Positions 1 to 12,107 of a stretch of DNA of 64,000 bases are shown here, piece after piece. A program made the position numbers and the translations under genes. Below the pieces are notes generated by a model. That model was not told the origin of the DNA and made no database searches. It worked only from the letters and a program-made list of their open reading frames with translations. The first letter of the stretch is position 1, and each line of letters starts with the position of its first letter. This DNA comes from Sambucus nigra. Lineage: Eukaryota; Streptophyta; Magnoliopsida; Dipsacales; Adoxaceae. The stretch lies in the NCBI GenBank assembly GCA_949130495.1, contig OX422207.1:370967868-371031867 (forward strand), in the 5' to 3' direction.

Positions 1-1860
1 GAAAAAAGTGATTTATGTGACTTTTTTAAGGAAATCGATTCCATGGAAAAATTTGTTTATCAAACATCCAAAAGATAGAAAATGACTTCATATATTATAT
101 TTTTCACGAAAAGTACACCCTAAATTAAAAAAATTGCCCCCCACCTTGTTATTCATTTTTCACGAAAAAGAATGACCACACAAAAAAAATTGTTAAAAAT
201 CATAAATATAAATAAAAAACCAAAATAGATTAAAAAATATAGAAAGTGATTAAAAATAGAAAACAAATTTTAACCATGGAATTAATTTAAAAAACTCCCA
301 GAAAATTACTAAAAAGTCAGAAAATTTATTAATTAAGAAAACAAATAACCGAAAATTAAAAAAAATGCTCATTAAATTTTTAAAAAAAATAATGAATAAA
401 AAATAGAAAATTAATATTAAGCCTGAAAAATTAATTCCATCAAAATTTAAAAAACGGAAATTAAATCTTAACCCCAAAATTAATTTGAAAAAACACCCTG
501 AAACGAAAAAAAATGAATAAAATAAAAAAATGAATAAAAAACAGGAAAATAAATAATAACCCAAAAATTAATTTTAAAAAACACCCAGAAATTTAGGAAA
601 TAGTCAAAAATTTATCAATTAAGAAAACAAATAACAGAAAATAATTAATAAAACTCAAAAAATTAAAAAAAAAAACTGAAATAAATAAAACAGAAATTAT
701 ACTAACCCCGGAATTAATTTTAAAAACACCCAGAAACAAAAATAATTTAAAAAAATACAATTAACCCCGAAATTTAATTTTAAAAAATACCCAGAAACAA
801 AAAAAAAAATTAAAAAAAATGAATGAAAGAAAGGAAAATAAATTCTAACCCCGAATTTAATTGAAAAAAAGCCCAAAAAAAATTCAAAAAGTAAGAAATA
901 TATTAATTAAGAAAAAAATAACAAATAATTTAAAAAATGATCAGAAAATTTAAAAAAAAAACTGAAATAAATGAAAACCAAAAATAGTGAAAAAATACAA
1001 AAAATTAATAAAAATATAGAAATAAATAATAACCCCATAGTTAATTTAAAAAAACACCCATAAACCAAAAAAAATGAAAAAAAAATATAGAAAATGAATT
1101 TAAAAAACAGGAAAATAAATACAAACCGCATATTTAATTTTAAAAAAATGCCCAAAAATTTATTAAAAAATCACAAATTTATTAATTAAGAAAACAAATA
1201 ACATAAAATTTAAAAAAAGACACTGAAAATTATTAAAAAATTGAACCAAATAAAAATCCAAAAAGAATAAAAGTATTCAGAAAATGAATTAAAAAATAGG
1301 AAATAAATATTAACCCTTGAATTAATTTTAAAAACACCCAAAAATTTACAAAAAAAAAAGTCATAAAGTTATTAATCAGGAAAACGAATAACAAAAAATT
1401 AAAAAATCTCTTAGAAAATTAAAAAAAATGAAGAAAAACCAAAAATAAAGAATAAAAATCAAAAAATGAATAAAAACATAAAATAAATACTAACCCCCTA
1501 AATTAATTAAAAAGTCAGAAATTTATTAATTAAGGAAAAAAATAACAGAAGATTAAAAAAAATGCTCAGAAAATAATCATAAATAAGTCAAAACAAAAAA
1601 TAATTAAAATAATGTAGAAAGTGAATAAAAAAAGAAAATAAATATTAACCATATAATTAATTTAAAAAAACCTAGAAATTTATTAAAAATTTAGAAATTT
1701 ATTAATTAAGAAAAAAATAACAGAAAATTAAAAAAACACTCAAAAAATTAAAAAAAAACATAATTGAATAAAAACCCAAAAAAATACAGAAAATGAATAA
1801 AAAAACACAGAAAATATATACTAACCCATAATTAATTTTAAAAAACACCCAGAAATTTAT
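1..1860. repeat. A-rich degenerate tandem repeat (satellite-like)
   Basis: A-rich DNA in which two phrases recur. A phrase like 'taattaagaaaacaaataac' recurs near 331, 617, 903, 1183, 1372, 1523 and 1700. A phrase like 'aattaattttaaaaaacacc' recurs near 273, 466, 558, 703, 762, 846, 1028, 1124, 1310, 1646 and 1821. Most spacings are about 150-190 bp, with extra steps near 90-95 bp, so the basic unit is about 180 bp with half-unit duplications. Long minus-strand open frames here (250-564, 907-1155) are Phe-rich readings of poly-A tracts, not genes. The left edge is outside the window; the array stops sharply near 1860. Confidence 0.7.
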
Positions 1861-2461
1861 TATGCATTTTCTTTTTAATGGCTTATTTTATATTGAAAAT
1901 ATATGCGGTACTATCAAAATTACTTGTTATGTTTCTTATTAAGTATTCCGAAATAGACCTTTGTTTAGGTTCGTATATATTTGCGAACAAAAATCAAAAG
2001 TAGAAAAGTGTAATATTTTCTAGCTTGAAACTAATGGCAATAAAAAATGTAGTTTTTTTTCCTTGAAAAATATTGGGAATCAAACACATAAAAGATGGAA
2101 AATAGAACATTTTCCATGTGGAAAATAATTGCAATCAAACCACACCAACAAATTTTTTCCATGAAAAATATTTTCAACTTTTCAATTCCATGGAAATTGA
2201 CTCTAAACGCTTATTTTCCATCTTTTTATCAAACACAACCCAATTTCCCAATTGTGCTGGATAAAATTACTTTTTCACGACTTAAACTTTACAACTCAGT
2301 GATATATAATGGTTTATGATTATTGTGAGAAATGAAATTTATTAAAAGCATTAACATGGAATCAACATATTATCAATTGAGAGTATTGATTGAATAGTGG
2401 GTAATAACAGTGACGGTAATTTTAATTTGACACATTTTTTTTGTATAGAGGGTGATATATC
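1861..2461. other. Flank of copia element Z, with a small inverted repeat
   Basis: No gene seen. 2068-2104 and 2209-2235 are inverted copies of a phrase like 'caaacacataaaagatgg', with 'ttttccatg' boxes between them, so a short MITE-like foldback is possible. A related phrase at about 63-90 ('caaacatccaaaagatag') lies on the other side of the tandem array. No target-site duplication could be fixed. The last five bases (ATATC, 2457-2461) form the left target-site copy of element Z. Confidence 0.4.
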
Positions 2462-3060
2462 TGTAAATATAATCAAAAGAACATATAATTAACAATTTCA
2501 CGTGAATATCCAACTATATATGTTATTTATTATTTAATCATACAAAGTGTTATGTGTTTTATATTTAATATTAGATAGACATGATTATCACAGATTGTGT
2601 AAGAGATCAAAAATTATGAGTTGATCATATTTAGAAGTAAAATATCAAGAGTCGTATCGTGATCCAAATTTGTTTGATAGGAAGAAGTTGGAAATATTAT
2701 CCTCCACTTGAATATGGAATCATCAATTTGATGATTGAAGTTGTTGGTGTTATACTCAATATGAATCAATAATCATCATTTAGATGATTGGAGTTTTGGT
2801 GTTTCTCTCCCTTAACTCATTTTCATGGATATTGTTATTTTATAGTGTCTAATTGATGGATATCAATCACTTATTTATAGGTAGGGAGAGGACTTAATCT
2901 CTAAAAGACACTCAATCTGAATCGTCTATCAAAGTAGATACCCAAGAGTCTTTTTTACTCTTAGTATTTGAAATACCCTTTCATTAACTAAAGTGACTCT
3001 TAGTATTAATATAATTATGGAACACATTATGGAGAATTATTATTTCAAATAATTCTAACA
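2462..3060 (-). repeat. 3' LTR of copia element Z
   Basis: 599 bp, matching 48274-48800 and about 49531-49593 through shared phrases such as 'aagttggaaatattatcctc' and 'acctatttataggtaggga'. The right copy has an extra ~730 bp inserted. The sense start TGTTAGAATTATTTGAAATA sits directly after a purine-rich tract, as expected for the 3' LTR of a minus-strand copia element. Confidence 0.82.
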
Positions 3061-3071
3061 TTCTCCTACTT
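3061..3071 (-). promoter_or_regulatory. Polypurine tract of element Z
   Basis: On the minus strand AAGTAGGAGAA directly precedes the TGTTAGAAT LTR start. A short purine tract at this junction is the usual plus-strand primer site of copia elements. Confidence 0.7.
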
Positions 3072-3399
3072 GATCCATAAATATCATAAGGCGCACAATA
3101 ATCTTTTTTAGTCATCCTTAAATGTTTTTTTATAAATACCTAAATTAAATAATACATCAATGTGAGTCATAGTGGTTTCATACTAATTCAAGAATATGGG
3201 TCATTTTATGTACTATAAAATTAACATTTTATTTAACAAGGTCTATAATAAGGGTTACCATAATGGTCCAATATTACCATATATAAAAGACTATTTATGT
3301 CACATTTATCAATTCACATGCATATAAACTTATATTTCAAGATAGAAATTGAAATGTTTGGGATACATTTTAATTGATATCAACTATAGTGTCAAAATA

Positions 3400-3775
3400 A
3401 GCACCATGCAATCCATAACACGTGTACTTTATCGACAACACTCAAGACATGTATCTTAAGCATGCTTCATGAATATCCTTTGGTCATAGCCCATTTATTA
3501 GTGGATATATTATATTAACATTTTTATAAATCTGTTCAACTGACATTTGTTGTTTCTAAACTTCTTCACTCACATATAAGTATTATATCATAATGTGCTT
3601 AGGTTATCTGAAAAACCTATCAGTTTTTCATAACGAATATTGCAATGGCGTTATCATAATACTTCAGCGACTTGGTAACAGTGTCGACAACTTCAAGTCC
3701 CGAAATGAATTTCCATAGTCATAATCCATAAATTGTAGCCTCAAAGCACACTACAATCAATATTTAATTATTTCT
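3400..3775 (-). pseudogene. Copia RNase H / pol C-terminus relic (element Z)
   Basis: Translating the minus strand gives a copia pol C-terminus in pieces. A stretch like 'VVDTVTKSLKYYDNAIAIF' resembles the copia RNase H segment that carries the catalytic Asp-Asn. It is followed by a decayed 'KHID-K' region and then by a segment ending in 'KDIHEA', which fits the 'PLTKGLP-FHEH' tail. Several in-frame stops interrupt it. Its place about 350 bp before the 3' LTR is right for the end of copia pol. This is a relic with no intact product; the lineage within copia was not assigned. Confidence 0.6.
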
Positions 3776-4013
3776 CACTCTATTATTATATTAGTCATTT
3801 TGCCAAAATGAATTGACTTAACCAACATGGAACTGTAAATACTGATCAAATGTATATGAACAGTTATCATAAGTTTGAGCATATAATACTTTAGTAATCT
3901 CATTACTTCATACTCTTAAAAATATTTTATTTCTCAAATTTATCTTTCATTACTCATGTATAGATAATTCTAAAATACATAAACTAATTACTTCCAGTAA
4001 CCTTAAGGTGTAT

Positions 4014-4014
<1 letters not shown>

Positions 4015-4063
<49 letters not shown>
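4015..4063. repeat. (TA)n microsatellite
   Basis: About 24 uninterrupted TA units, 17 bp left of the foldback MITE. It lies in the internal region of element Z. Confidence 0.95.
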
Positions 4064-4065
<2 letters not shown>

Positions 4066-4080
4066 AAAAGTCTCATGTAA

Positions 4081-4591
4081 GGACTCCTTATGGTGCAGAC
4101 CCGGTACATACTATTTTTTTTAAATAGTAAAAAAATGAATTTTTTGATGAAGCTTCATGGATATGATGTCCACGATTAGACGGTCATCTCCAAAAATTTT
4201 CATCAAAAAATTCAATAAAAAAACGTTGCGATGATGTGATATGTAAAAAATGGTTGGGTCGATGCCAGACACTTTATTAATTGATTTTTTTATGAAACTT
4301 AATGGATATGATCTTCTCACTGTCAAGATCATATTCACAAAGTTTCATAAAAAATTCAATCAAAAAGTGGGTGAGATGATCGTTAACATTTCAACGGTCT
4401 AAAATGCATATTTATACCCTTTTTTTACATATCACCTCATCTCAACGATTTTTTATTGAATTTTTTGATGAAAAAAATCGGAGATGATCTTCTCACTGTG
4501 GAGATCATATCTATGAAGTTTCATAAAAAAATTCATCTTTTTACTATTTAAAAAAAATAGTATGAGCCGGGATCTGCACCATAAGGAGTCC
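4081..4591. mobile_element. Foldback MITE, Harbinger-like (TAA duplication)
   Basis: 511 bp that is almost wholly self-complementary. The left arm starts GGACTCCTTATGGTGCAGAC and the right arm ends in its near-perfect reverse complement. Arms of about 250 bp pair (roughly 4081-4330 with 4340-4591), with inner inverted phrases such as 'tatgatcttctcactgt' and 'acagtgagaagatcat'. It is flanked by TAA on both sides (4078-4080 and 4592-4594). A 3-bp TAA/TTA duplication is typical of PIF/Harbinger (Tourist-type) MITEs. There is no coding capacity. The superfamily rests on the duplication alone; the foldback structure itself is clear. Confidence 0.75.
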
Positions 4592-4608
4592 TAACAGTTG
4601 GGGGCCTA

Positions 4609-4628
4609 TCTCTCTCTCTCTCTATCTA

Positions 4629-4711
<83 letters not shown>
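4609..4711. repeat. (CT)n-(TA)n compound microsatellite
   Basis: CT/CTAT repeats to about 4664, then about 23 TA units. It begins 15 bp right of the foldback MITE, so both sides of the MITE carry long microsatellites. Confidence 0.95.
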
Positions 4712-4715
<4 letters not shown>

Positions 4716-5160
4716 ACACACTAAAATAAATACATAAAGTATTCTCAATATACCATTGGTGAGAAACTGATATAAGTTTATATAGTGATTTCTCACTCTA
4801 TATGGTTCTTTTATTAAACTCTCATAAGTTTCCACATTAAATATAACTCTTAATCAAAAGAAGCAACTAAAGCCACAAGAACTTCACATTTTAAAATATA
4901 GGTAAAAATATTTATTTACACCCGTTTCTCTATTCATAATGAAAATTTTGACCATAAGTTTAGCTTTATGTTATTGATTATCACCAGGGTCATGTTTTAG
5001 TATTAAAGACACATTTATACTTGACTCAAGTGTGTCAATTAGGTAATTATCTTAAACGTCAATTTGGTTAATTAATGGCATTATATTTTTTTAAACTTGT
5101 GAAAATAAAATTCGAATATATTTTTTTACTTCTCTATCAAATTCACATTCTTGTGATAAA
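4712..5160. other. Internal segment of element Z
   Basis: AT-rich, stop-filled DNA between the MITE-microsatellite block and element A. No recognisable coding. It ends in ATAAA (5156-5160), the left target-site copy of element A. Confidence 0.6.
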
Positions 5161-8100
5161 TGTGACACCCCGCCCAATTAAATATAGGTTGATCAGTCCT
5201 CTACCAATTCAAAACAGGATATTCAGTTGGTCGATTCTTACCATCACTGTCGAAAAACTTTTTAACATATTAATCACCTAATATAAAATTAAGCTAGGTG
5301 TCAAAACATTTCTAATTTATTAAAACCAAGTAAATTCCATTTATTTCCGTCTTAAAATATAAACCATTTAACTTCCATAACAATCCAAGAATAAGTTATA
5401 AATCATCAACATACACAGGAATATAATAAGTATTGTATAAGAATCAAATACTGAACTAAATAAGACTGGATCAAACTCCCGGTTCAAAACTCCAAACCAT
5501 AAACTAAACTGAATACAATATCTCCAATAAAAGACTAGAAGTGGGCGACATATGCCCTAAACAAGATGTCACGATGAAACTGAATGGAAAGGATAGATGC
5601 GTCTACTGCAAGTACCTACAGCTTCCACAACAGCTGCAGCACGTCAAGCAATCCAAATCTCCAAATCTGATACTCCTGTGGCTGATCACCTGATATAATA
5701 CATACATATAGCAAAAGAGAGAAGAGATACAAGAAACGGGTCAGAGCCCGATGTGTAAAAATAATTTAGCAAGTATTTAAAACTGGTTCTTAAAACAAGT
5801 CTTATACGCATGTTAGTTATCGAACTCTCACATGAGTTTCTCACCTCTCGTCTATTGTGCACGCCTAACGTATATCTAATCTCCCCCTAGTTATACCTAC
5901 CAGTTTAAATAGTCAGAAATCATACTAATACTAACTATGCTCACTAGTAGTATTCCCGTATTTCCCATACAATACGTTAATCAGATAGTTTATCTCACCT
6001 ACTAAGTTTCATTATTCACCATTTGAATGGTTAATCTTTTATTCACTAAGATTATTTTACTTCTCATTTCCATTTTATCTACTAGTTTCACAAAGTAGAA
6101 AGTTAACCAAGTACACTCATACATATATATAGTCTCATCATCCCTATATATATACATTAATCCTGCACCCTTAGGTTAAGACCACTTAGTGCAATGTAAT
6201 GATTATTATTATTATCAAGTCTACTAATTTCACACAGTATCAATATTCACAAGTTCATATATATATATATATATATATATAGTCACATCATCCCTATACA
6301 TATATATATATATATATACTAATCCTGCACCCCCGGGCTATGACCCATTAGTGCACCTATCCAGAACATCCTGCATCCCCTGGTTATCACCCATTAATGC
6401 ACCTATCATTAACAATTCAGCACCCCCAGGTTATCACCCATTAGTGAGCCTAACAATAGAATCTTGCATCCCCCGGTTAGCACCCATTAATGCGCCTATC
6501 AATAATAATCCAGCACCCCCGGGTTATCACCCATTAGTGCGCCAAACAATAGTCATCCTTGTACCCCCGGGTTATCACCCATTAGTACACTTAACAATAG
6601 AGTTTATGCACTCCCGAGTTATCACTCATTAGTGCGCTTAATTATAATGTTCTTTCACCCCCGGGTTATCACCATTAGTGCTCTTAACAATAATATCACG
6701 TAATAGGCATACACACATCCTATTATCATTTATAGGTATTTCTCCAACCTACATACATACTCCTCATACGTATTTTAACCTCATCACTACGTATAGTATA
6801 AATATTTAGATTACTATCTCTCTCATAATCTCCAAGATATATTCTCTCTATACCGAAATAATTAAAGTAGTAATTCTCCCATACTTTTCCCGAAATTCTG
6901 TCCTATTTGAATTTACTATTTGGCAATCTCTCTCACTCCAATAAACCGAAAAACTCAAAACTGGACTTTGAGAAAATCCTCAAAAATTCACTCTGTCACT
7001 CGAACCAGAAGGGTTGTGGTATGAACGACTTCCACGTGTCGTTAGAGCGACTTCGCGTGAGATGCCATCTCGCTCGAACGACTTCGCACGAGATGTCACT
7101 GTTCGTCTTCTTTCCGAGAATTTTGCATTTTTCCACCATTTATGAACCTATAAACCTCTAAGATTCAACACCCAATGCCTCATCATCAATACCCATCAAC
7201 CCTAACAGGTTATAAATCATTCCTAACCACCTAGGATCATTAATTCGTCATAAATCCTCATAATTATATAAAATCCCCAAATCAATTCATATGAATCCTA
7301 GTTTCCAAATTTTCAATTAAAGAACCTAATCAACCCAGATTCGTTCATCAATATATGATTCAATTTCGTAGTTTATCCTCTACATTCATGACAAAATATT
7401 AACAACTAATTACCCCAACCTCTAATCATCATTTAACCTCCAATTTTCACCCAATTAACATGTAAATCAAGGATTGAATTCACCTACACTAACATGAGTA
7501 TGATTATTGCTAAAGAAATCAAGTAATAAACACTTGCCTTAAATTGAAGATCTGAATCATTTGGTGATGTTGGTATAGACGCGTTCCTCCCTTCTCGATC
7601 TACGCATTGGCGGTCATGGTTGTGCAAGGTGATGCTAAATGAGTCTTCTCTCTTGGAATTTGGTTCTCCCTCTCACCCTCCATGGCCGTTCTTGATTTGT
7701 GTAACTTCACCCTAATGGAAACTCCCGTAGATGATATAATTATTCTCTAATTTTCGTTCATTTAATTTTTCCAAAAGTTCAAATTACAAAACTACCCCTA
7801 CGGGGTGCCGGTTTGGCCTAAAATCTCCCGGAGTCCAAATAAAATACTCGGGTAGAGTTTTCTGACTATCTCGACCCTACCGGACTCAACGGCACGCTCA
7901 AAATGACCATAAGAGTTACCAAAAATAAATTCTCTTTTTATTCCCTTCAATTAGTTCCGACACGACTCACACGCGTGACAGACTTAAATTACCAAACTGT
8001 CGTATTTCTCACTTCCAACAATTTATCAAATGTCATAATTCCATATTACATATCACACAGTAATATTTAATAGTTCACAACAATAAGTATTAACCCTTGG

Positions 8101-8256
8101 CACGCTAGTTAATAATTATTTTAATCCGAATTAATAACAAATTAATTCCTCGAATTTTAATTTAATTAATCCAACAACAATAATTAATCGCATGCTTTCC
8201 CTTAATAATAATTAATCACATAATTATTTAAATCATAAAAAATACGGGGTGTTACA
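5161..8256 (-). repeat. 3' LTR of element A
   Basis: 3,096 bp, on the plus strand TGTGACACCCCGCC to ACGGGGTGTTACA. It holds a conserved hairpin (5737-5750), a ~45-bp minisatellite (about 6325-6690) and a CpG palindrome cluster (about 7000-7100). Near 7862 is 'ctgactatctcgaccct', a phrase also seen in LTR F. ORF-like stretches are by-products of repeats and are mirrored in the other LTR. Confidence 0.92.
6325..6690. repeat. ~45-bp minisatellite in A 3' LTR
   Basis: About eight units built on 'cacccccgggttatcaccca' plus 'ttagtgcgccta'. Unit lengths and spacers vary slightly. The matching array is at about 13250-13615 in the other LTR. The apparent protein at 6351-6632 is only a translation of these units. 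Confidence 0.9.
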
Positions 8257-8297
8257 TACTTCCCCCCTTACAACGGAATTTCGTCCCGAAATTCGAA
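8257..8297 (-). promoter_or_regulatory. PPT and adjacent conserved block of element A
   Basis: In sense, GTTGTAAGGGGGGAAGTA sits directly before the TGTAACACC LTR start. Next to it lies the near-palindrome 'gaatttcgtcccgaaattc' (within 8276-8297). This pairing is typical of the 3' end of Tekay/Del-type elements and primes plus-strand DNA synthesis. Elements B and C have the same arrangement. Confidence 0.85.
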
Positions 8298-11200
8298 AAA
8301 GTATACCAGGTACAGACAACGCTGTAAAAGTATTGTGCATCGCATCCCGGCGCTCACAAGTAAGCTACTCCGTATCACCCATATAGTACGCTATCAAATA
8401 CCATTAATAATGAACACTTCACATGTGTTTGCTTTAAACTCCAGGTTACCCTGTCATATAGGCTCTTATCCAAGCCTTTCTTCTTAAGTTTCACTACTTC
8501 AACTTTATTTTAGATATTCACTATCTAGCCTACTACTATTTTCACTTTAGTAGATTTATCCTCTTTTCATATACATACGACTTCGTCTCGTGTCGTTCAT
8601 ACAAGTAAATTGGTTGTTCAATATATATTTCACACACAATATATACGATAATATCGATTCTTCTCCGACATTTGTAATCATAACTGGTCCCCCACCTCTA
8701 ACTCTCAAGTAGGACAACAACAAAGTTTATCGTGCCATACTTCTACTAGCACTCTGATCGAACGTGAACTTATAGGAGTTATTTGGACACAAACTCCACT
8801 AGTGGAAGGTACTACTCCCGTCTTCCTCTAAGATCTCAGGGTTCACATAAAATTTTCTCTCTCGCATCCGATTAGATCGCTTGTCCTTCCCATCCCTATG
8901 TGGGTATTAGGCCGTACTCAATCGCATCTTAGTACCTATAATCTTACTATTACAGCTATAGGAGAAGATCTTTGGGGATACTCTTCCATTCTCTAGTGGA
9001 AGGAGCCCCTACTGGTTTCGAGTTGTCCTCCTTTTTTCTAACAGTCAGCTGACCCACTGCAAGACTAACTTTGAAAATTACTCTACATTAAACCCATTAC
9101 CATTGTTATTTGTATCTTGATACCTTTTATACTCTCTTGAATGTACTTCTAATCGTGATACGTTTGACTTTGTCGTATCGTGTGACACAAGTCTCTTTTC
9201 CCGCTCAAAAATCTCAGTTTATTTTGAAACGTAAGTCTCTAACAAATCTTATGGAGTAATTTCGGCTTACCCGACTACATGTTATCGAATTCACAAGATA
9301 ATCATAATCCACCGTTTGATTCAATCCCCTAGGGAGACCATACACCCTATGCCTCGCGCATCATTATACAAAAGACATAAAATTTTATTACTTCAATTCT
9401 TGCACACTCGGAATGCTGATGTGGTAGAGGTGCACTCAACCACCCCCACTAGTCAAAATTTAATCAATCCTTCAACGGTATCATTTCTCTATTCAGAATG
9501 ATACTAAGACTAGACGACTCTATTGGCCTTAAGTCATAAAAGAATTATCAACTCTCAATTATTCTCCTATATGTACAATAACCAACATACAAAACTGATG
9601 TATTATCGTCCAAACTTCTCTCCAACTCCCGACGTTTGCTAGTTTCATGCGTGGTATGTCTCGTAAAGCGAAATCTAAACAAGGAATCCCCCCAACACAC
9701 TACTATCTAACCTAACCAGTTGTCGAGGTCCGTAAGGCCTTCAATACATACTATGTACTTTCCCACAATCTACGTATTGTGACATAAAAGTTTACTCGTC
9801 CACTCCCATGTCCCTAAAAATGTAACATGAAGCATGGCGCCCTCACTATCCCAAGTACTTGGCGCTATAAATATATAACGAGCTATATTTCGCCGCTCGA
9901 TAAGAACACAATGTATTCTAAGTCTTAACAGACAAATAAATTCCTATGCTTGGGAATCACATATAATTAGACACTATACTCGCTGAGGTCTATAATACCA
10001 TGAAATTCTCATATATACTCATATCTAGGCCCAACCCTATTTCAGGTGGCACCACACAAAACTACGATCACTCCTCCCGGAGTATTCGGCACGGGAGTCA
10101 TATCAATACATTTTTACTATCGTTTAACCATACAGTAATTAATCACTACACATTACCATAATAAACTCTACTAAAGCTGACTCAATGCAGTAGTAAATTA
10201 TAACAACAAAACATATTCTTAGGGCCCACCTGGTTCACTCACGGGCAATCATCAAAATGACCTGCTAACTAACAACGAGAAATACGTTTGTATCAAGACT
10301 GTTAAAACTAATGTTCCCACTAAACTCGACCCGCACGCAAAGTTTTGGGTTTCCAATTTACATAAAAGTCGTGGCACACCCATGTCACTAGAATCTATCC
10401 TTTACTCATAAAGAAGAAGCAAAACCTCGTCGGTCTCACTAAATCGCAGGGTCTTAGCACGTGGCTGCCATCACGAGCCATGAAAATCTACAATCGTCAT
10501 ACATCTTAGGACTTCATCCTATAGTTGTCCTCTTTCATCATGGACAATTTATTCCATCATGTGGATTTCGCGCCCATTATTGAAACGTTGGCCCAAACTC
10601 TCCAGGCCTCAATTATAGCTTTATTAAACCCCCGTTTACATCCCGGATCCCGTAGGCCCTGACATACTGTTTGTACTATTAACGAGGACTCTACTGGTCC
10701 AGCCTGAACCCATCACTATAGGGTTATAAATTTCTTGGGCTTAATTCTCTTGACCCCAATTTCTTTCGCTGGAAGTCTCGCTCCTCTAGTTGTTTGGCCT
10801 AACTGGCATGGTTTACCATTTCTAATCTCTTCAGTCTCACTTCTCAATTGTGGACACCTTCAATACTTGTAGTTTTACTTCCTTCACATAAGGAAAACTT
10901 CACGAACCATTTCCCCGTCACTGGTCCCACTAACCATTTTGGGAATGTCCTTCTCTCGGACCGAGTAGTCTTAACTTCATGGCTACACTTGCCTTTCGGA
11001 ACTATGGTTGGATTCCACGGCCTTGATTGACTTCATCGTCACCTTATAGGAAGATAATCAACTTAAAATCATCTAACCGTGTTCCCTATTGGGTATACAC
11101 TCATGTGGGGTTTCACTAACACCGTTAAGTTCAGTTTTGCTTTTCGGCCAGATCCTCTAACCTTTCTGGCTTGCTTCTTTTGGAAAGAACGCAAGAACTA

Positions 11201-12095
11201 GTCACCATATAACCTTGATGACATCAACATTAGTCATCCTAGCTGGATTTCTCATTTATGCTTGTGTTCTACTCATGGGTTCTTTATCAACTATAAACCC
11301 TTTTGATAATTTATGCCCCTCTGCTAGCTACGAAGTTCATTATGCAATTCAACCTTTCTCTCATGGTCGATTTCTATCTTACCCATTGTGCTAACCATCA
11401 AGATTTCACCTGCATATTGTTACCACATCGAATGGAAGACCTCACGATCAAATCGTACCCAAATTTCTTTCTAAATTTCAAACACACTTCTTCAAATATG
11501 GTGATTGTCTCTAATCACCACATGATGCTCCTAAGAGCTATAGCTTTTAACTCCAAATTTAATTATGAGTGTCGTCACACCCCACTCTACACCACTGCAT
11601 TCGGATTTCCCCACTTCCGCTGGTCTGTTACATTTTCTCATTTTCTTCTCCGCATCTTCACCGATGGGTTTTCAAAAGAGTCCCTTTGATTTCTCCTTTA
11701 TCGACTATGCTAGGTGATCCTAAAAGAACTCCACCGTTATTTATGACTGTGTCCTAGGAACCCACAGTTCTCGAGTGATGATTTTTCTAACTCTTGCTTA
11801 AGTAATCCTCGTGGTAATTTTTGTCCCGATCACTCCTTCCCGATTGCTCTATGTCCTCTCTTGAGCTTCTTCTCCCGCAGTTCTTTTTACGGCCCTTGCT
11901 GGTCGTCCTAAAATGTTCGGTGTTCAAATCACACAGAAATTCGTATAATGAGTCACATCCATTATAATTCGTAGAAATAGAACGTAAGTCGCATACGTAA
12001 GGGAACACAACAACCGTATCATACGAATCTACATCAAAGAACGATGCGCTGAAACGTAATAAGCCGTACAGATCCTAATGATACTAGAACCTGAT
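8298..12095 (-). pseudogene. Internal domain of element A: non-coding, with gag traces
   Basis: No frame encodes an intact gag, protease, RT or integrase; plus-strand ORFs (such as 11303-11689) match nothing recognisable and are antisense. On the minus strand 11787-12008 gives a basic, Arg/Lys-rich peptide (with 'TTSKGRKKNCGRRSSRED') where the gag N-terminus is expected. A segment near 11430-11490 (with 'KKFGYDLI') resembles a decayed gag segment of element B. A ~110-bp block at about 9625-9745 is shared with elements B and C. Mobilisation would need proteins from another element. Confidence 0.55.
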
Positions 12096-12107
12096 GCTCT
12101 GATACCA
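12096..12107 (-). promoter_or_regulatory. Primer-binding site of element A (initiator tRNA-Met)
   Basis: In sense TGGTATCAGAGC, two bases after the 5' LTR end. This 12-mer is the standard plant tRNA-iMet PBS. It fixes the element orientation as minus. Confidence 0.93.

Noticed and set aside
250..1155. Minus-strand ORFs of 104 and 82 codons, very rich in Phe and Leu
   Set aside because: They are readings of A-rich tandem repeats; the composition mirrors poly-A and no domain is visible.
4626..4835. ORF with Tyr-Ile and Glu-Arg repeats
   Set aside because: A direct translation of (TA)n and (CT)n microsatellites. The same applies to 17305-17658, 43485-43817, 43822-44151 and 48919-49131.
6351..6632. 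Plus-strand ORF with a repeated 'PPGYHPLV' peptide
   Set aside because: It translates the ~45-bp LTR minisatellite, and the matching region of the other LTR does not keep one common frame.
6325..6690. Regular repeats that might suggest a CRISPR array
   Set aside because: Spacers are themselves repeats, the array lies in an LTR and is duplicated with it, and the DNA is eukaryotic.
11303..11689. 128-codon plus-strand ORF in element A
   Set aside because: It is antisense to the element; the sense strand shows decayed gag, and no domain is recognisable in the ORF.
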